Part shown: piece by piece, positions 62,532 to 64,000 of the stretch
Numbering within the stretch: position 1 is the stretch's first letter
Layout of the letters: every line of letters starts with the position of its first letter
Assembly (NCBI RefSeq): GCF_964026445.1
Contig: NZ_OZ032150.1
Coordinates: 1,240,001-1,304,000, forward strand
Direction: 5' to 3'
DNA length: 64,000 nt
DNA from: Rickettsia endosymbiont of Cantharis rufa
Lineage (GTDB): Bacteria; Pseudomonadota; Alphaproteobacteria; Rickettsiales; Rickettsiaceae
Notes under the pieces: generated by a model
What the model saw: only the letters and a program-made list of their open reading frames with translations
What the model was told of the DNA's origin: nothing
Databases searched by the model: none
Made by a program: the position numbers and the translations under genes

Positions 62532-64000
62532 CTATCTCGGCAACTCAGGTTTAGGTGGTTCTTCATTTTTCTTCTCACCCCCTTCTTGTGTCATATTTTT
62601 TCTATTTTTTTCAGCCTGACCTAACGTTTTATTGCGTTGTTTTAATCGACTTTCCGCTCTGCCGGCGATACCTTGTCTTGTTTTAGCATCCATACCTATT
62701 TGACTTAATGCTTTATTTTCTGCTGCGTCAGACATTGCTGCCCCCATACCGGTAGCTGAAGGTCCGGCAGCGCTAGTTAATTTTGCTACCATACGTCCTG
62801 AAAATTCAATATAACCGTACATACCGTAAGCAATAATAACCAGAGCTACGATATTTTGCATATTTACTCCCATCATACCTGACATATAATCCATTCCCCA
62901 AGGAGCAAACCAATTAATACAGAAGATAGGTACGTTCAGTAATGCAATAGGTAAAATAGTACCGATAAACGGAATTTTTATCGGTACAGCACATTTCCAG
63001 CAAACGCTATAACCTAAAACAAAATCTAGATAAATGGTAAATAGCTGTGTTAGTACTATAATACCTGCCATCATAACTACCGGTTCTACCATATAGCGGA
63101 TCGTAAACCTCACCCAATTATCAAATAAATACCTAGTAAAATCAAATAATAAGAAACTAATAAATAAAGGAGCTACACCGATTAATATACAAGTTGCCAT
63201 AAATGCCATAATATAAACGGCAATAGCTCTAAGTGCCGTAATAATTACTATACCGACCGCAATAAAAGTAATTATAAAATATATAATACCGCTAAGCCCA
63301 AGAGAAAGAAGCGCAAGTAATTGAGCGATAAATGTTTGACTAAAAAATATTTTACTCATTACTGCATCTAAAAACATAAAAGGATTAGAAATAGTATTAG
63401 TAGAAGTAAATAAGCTATACCCACTCATATTAGCAATAATTGAGTCTGAAAAACCAGTAATTGCATCAAAAAGGTAATTACTGAAAAATTCAAAAGTATT
63501 ACCGTTCATAAGCCCGCTAACTATTCCGATTTTTGCTATTCTAATTACTAGCTCTTTTTGGTTTATCTTGGCAAAGCCGAGCAAGAACATTGCTCCATAA
63601 GTCATCACATATAGAATTAAAATTGCTTTAATATAGGTAAAAAAGTTAGTACATGATGAATTATCAGTGGCTTTATAACATACCATATTTTTAAAAATAG
63701 AAGTAGCAGCCCCTTGAACTTTAGTTTTAAATAACTGAAGTAATGGCTCCATTACTTTAATAGTAAAACTTCCTACTTTTAAGGATGTTGAGAAATGTAC
63801 TTTATAGCTACCGTCACTGTCTTTATAATCCTTCGGATCATTTAGAATTTTCATCCATATATAACCCGCTTCGTTTGCTGTAATAGGGGGGGTAGCTTTA
63901 CCATCACTATCAACGTTAATTCCGGTGACTGAATAAGGTTTAATAGGGTTGCCGTTGGAATCTTTAGAATTTGGATCTTCTGAAGCCGGTACTATTATAT
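62532..64000 (-). CDS. virB6: VirB6/TrbL-like rvh type IV secretion protein, N-terminus outside window
   Basis: The frame stays open to the window edge (VPASEDPNSKDSNGNPIKPY, then SVTGINVDSDGKATPPITAN before the first internal Met at 63854), so this is the C-terminal part of a longer protein. It has a periplasmic stretch, then the VirB6 membrane core (helices about 70-380 counted from 63854, with RYLFDNWVRFTIRYMVEPVV) and a hydrophilic tail ending in a Glu/Pro-rich segment. Possibly rvhB6c. It is upstream of the other two and presumably in one transcript. Confidence 0.87.
   Translation of the reverse strand, partial: IIVPASEDPNSKDSNGNPIKPYSVTGINVDSDGKATPPITANEAGYIWMKILNDPKDYKDSDGSYKVHFSTSLKVGSFTIKVMEPLLQLFKTKVQGAATSIFKNMVCYKATDNSSCTNFFTYIKAILILYVMTYGAMFLLGFAKINQKELVIRIAKIGIVSGLMNGNTFEFFSNYLFDAITGFSDSIIANMSGYSLFTSTNTISNPFMFLDAVMSKIFFSQTFIAQLLALLSLGLSGIIYFIITFIAVGIVIITALRAIAVYIMAFMATCILIGVAPLFISFLLFDFTRYLFDNWVRFTIRYMVEPVVMMAGIIVLTQLFTIYLDFVLGYSVCWKCAVPIKIPFIGTILPIALLNVPIFCINWFAPWGMDYMSGMMGVNMQNIVALVIIAYGMYGYIEFSGRMVAKLTSAAGPSATGMGAAMSDAAENKALSQIGMDAKTRQGIAGRAESRLKQRNKTLGQAEKNRKNMTQEGGEKKNEEPPKPELPR

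Overview
The window is 64 kb of AT-rich chromosome from a Rickettsia, an obligate intracellular alphaproteobacterium. The evidence is the rickettsial protein set (reduced amino-acid permease, MipZ, GapR, an rvh-type VirB6 gene series), the low GC content, the decaying genes and the many Rickettsia-palindromic-element-like repeats, some of them inside coding sequence. RpoB has Leu at residue 973. From memory, this is the change reported for the naturally rifampin-tolerant Rickettsia massiliae subgroup of the spotted fever group. That species placement is inference.

Layout. 1-16.6 kb: an RND efflux pump, an HU-like protein with a histidine-rich loop, holB, ffh, an IS1-family relic, a Bax-inhibitor-1 family membrane protein, an ankyrin-repeat protein, aspS, an orphan small protein, mipZ, pepA and a decayed hypothetical gene. 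16.6-32.6 kb (minus strand): the core expression block, read right to left, rpsL-rpsG-fusA-trnW-secE-nusG-rplK-rplA-rplJ-rplL-rpoB-rpoC. There is no tuf between fusA and trnW, and palindromic repeats fill the rplL-rpoB and rpoB-rpoC gaps. 32.7-41.3 kb: glnP-like permease, sdhA/sdhD/sdhC, trhO, degP-like protease, hflC and hflK. A small GIY-YIG nuclease gene lies between sdhC and sdhD, enclosed by the two halves of one palindromic repeat. 41.4-44.5 kb (plus strand): Mrp-like ATPase, an ELM1-family protein carrying two in-frame palindromic repeats, then a second IS1 relic. 44.5-50.8 kb (minus strand): trmJ, ruvC, era, rnc, lepB, nuoF and secF. 51-55.5 kb: gapR, rplS, trmD, a broken internally duplicated gene, ackA and pta. 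56-64 kb: three consecutive VirB6-like genes of the rvh type IV secretion system; the last runs off the window.

Functionally the window is mostly housekeeping: transcription and translation, membrane quality control (HflK/HflC/DegP-like), respiration (SDH, NuoF), protein export (SecE, SecF, LepB, SRP) and RNA and DNA maintenance. The only obvious host-interaction genes are the VirB6 series and the ankyrin protein.

The unusual content is the repeat load. At least six palindromic families (called a-f here) occupy many of the larger intergenic gaps. They enter open reading frames, appear to supply stop codons, one overlaps a promoter, and one encloses a GIY-YIG nuclease gene. That last arrangement is the best candidate for an undescribed mobile system. 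All family assignments were made by eye; no database search was possible.
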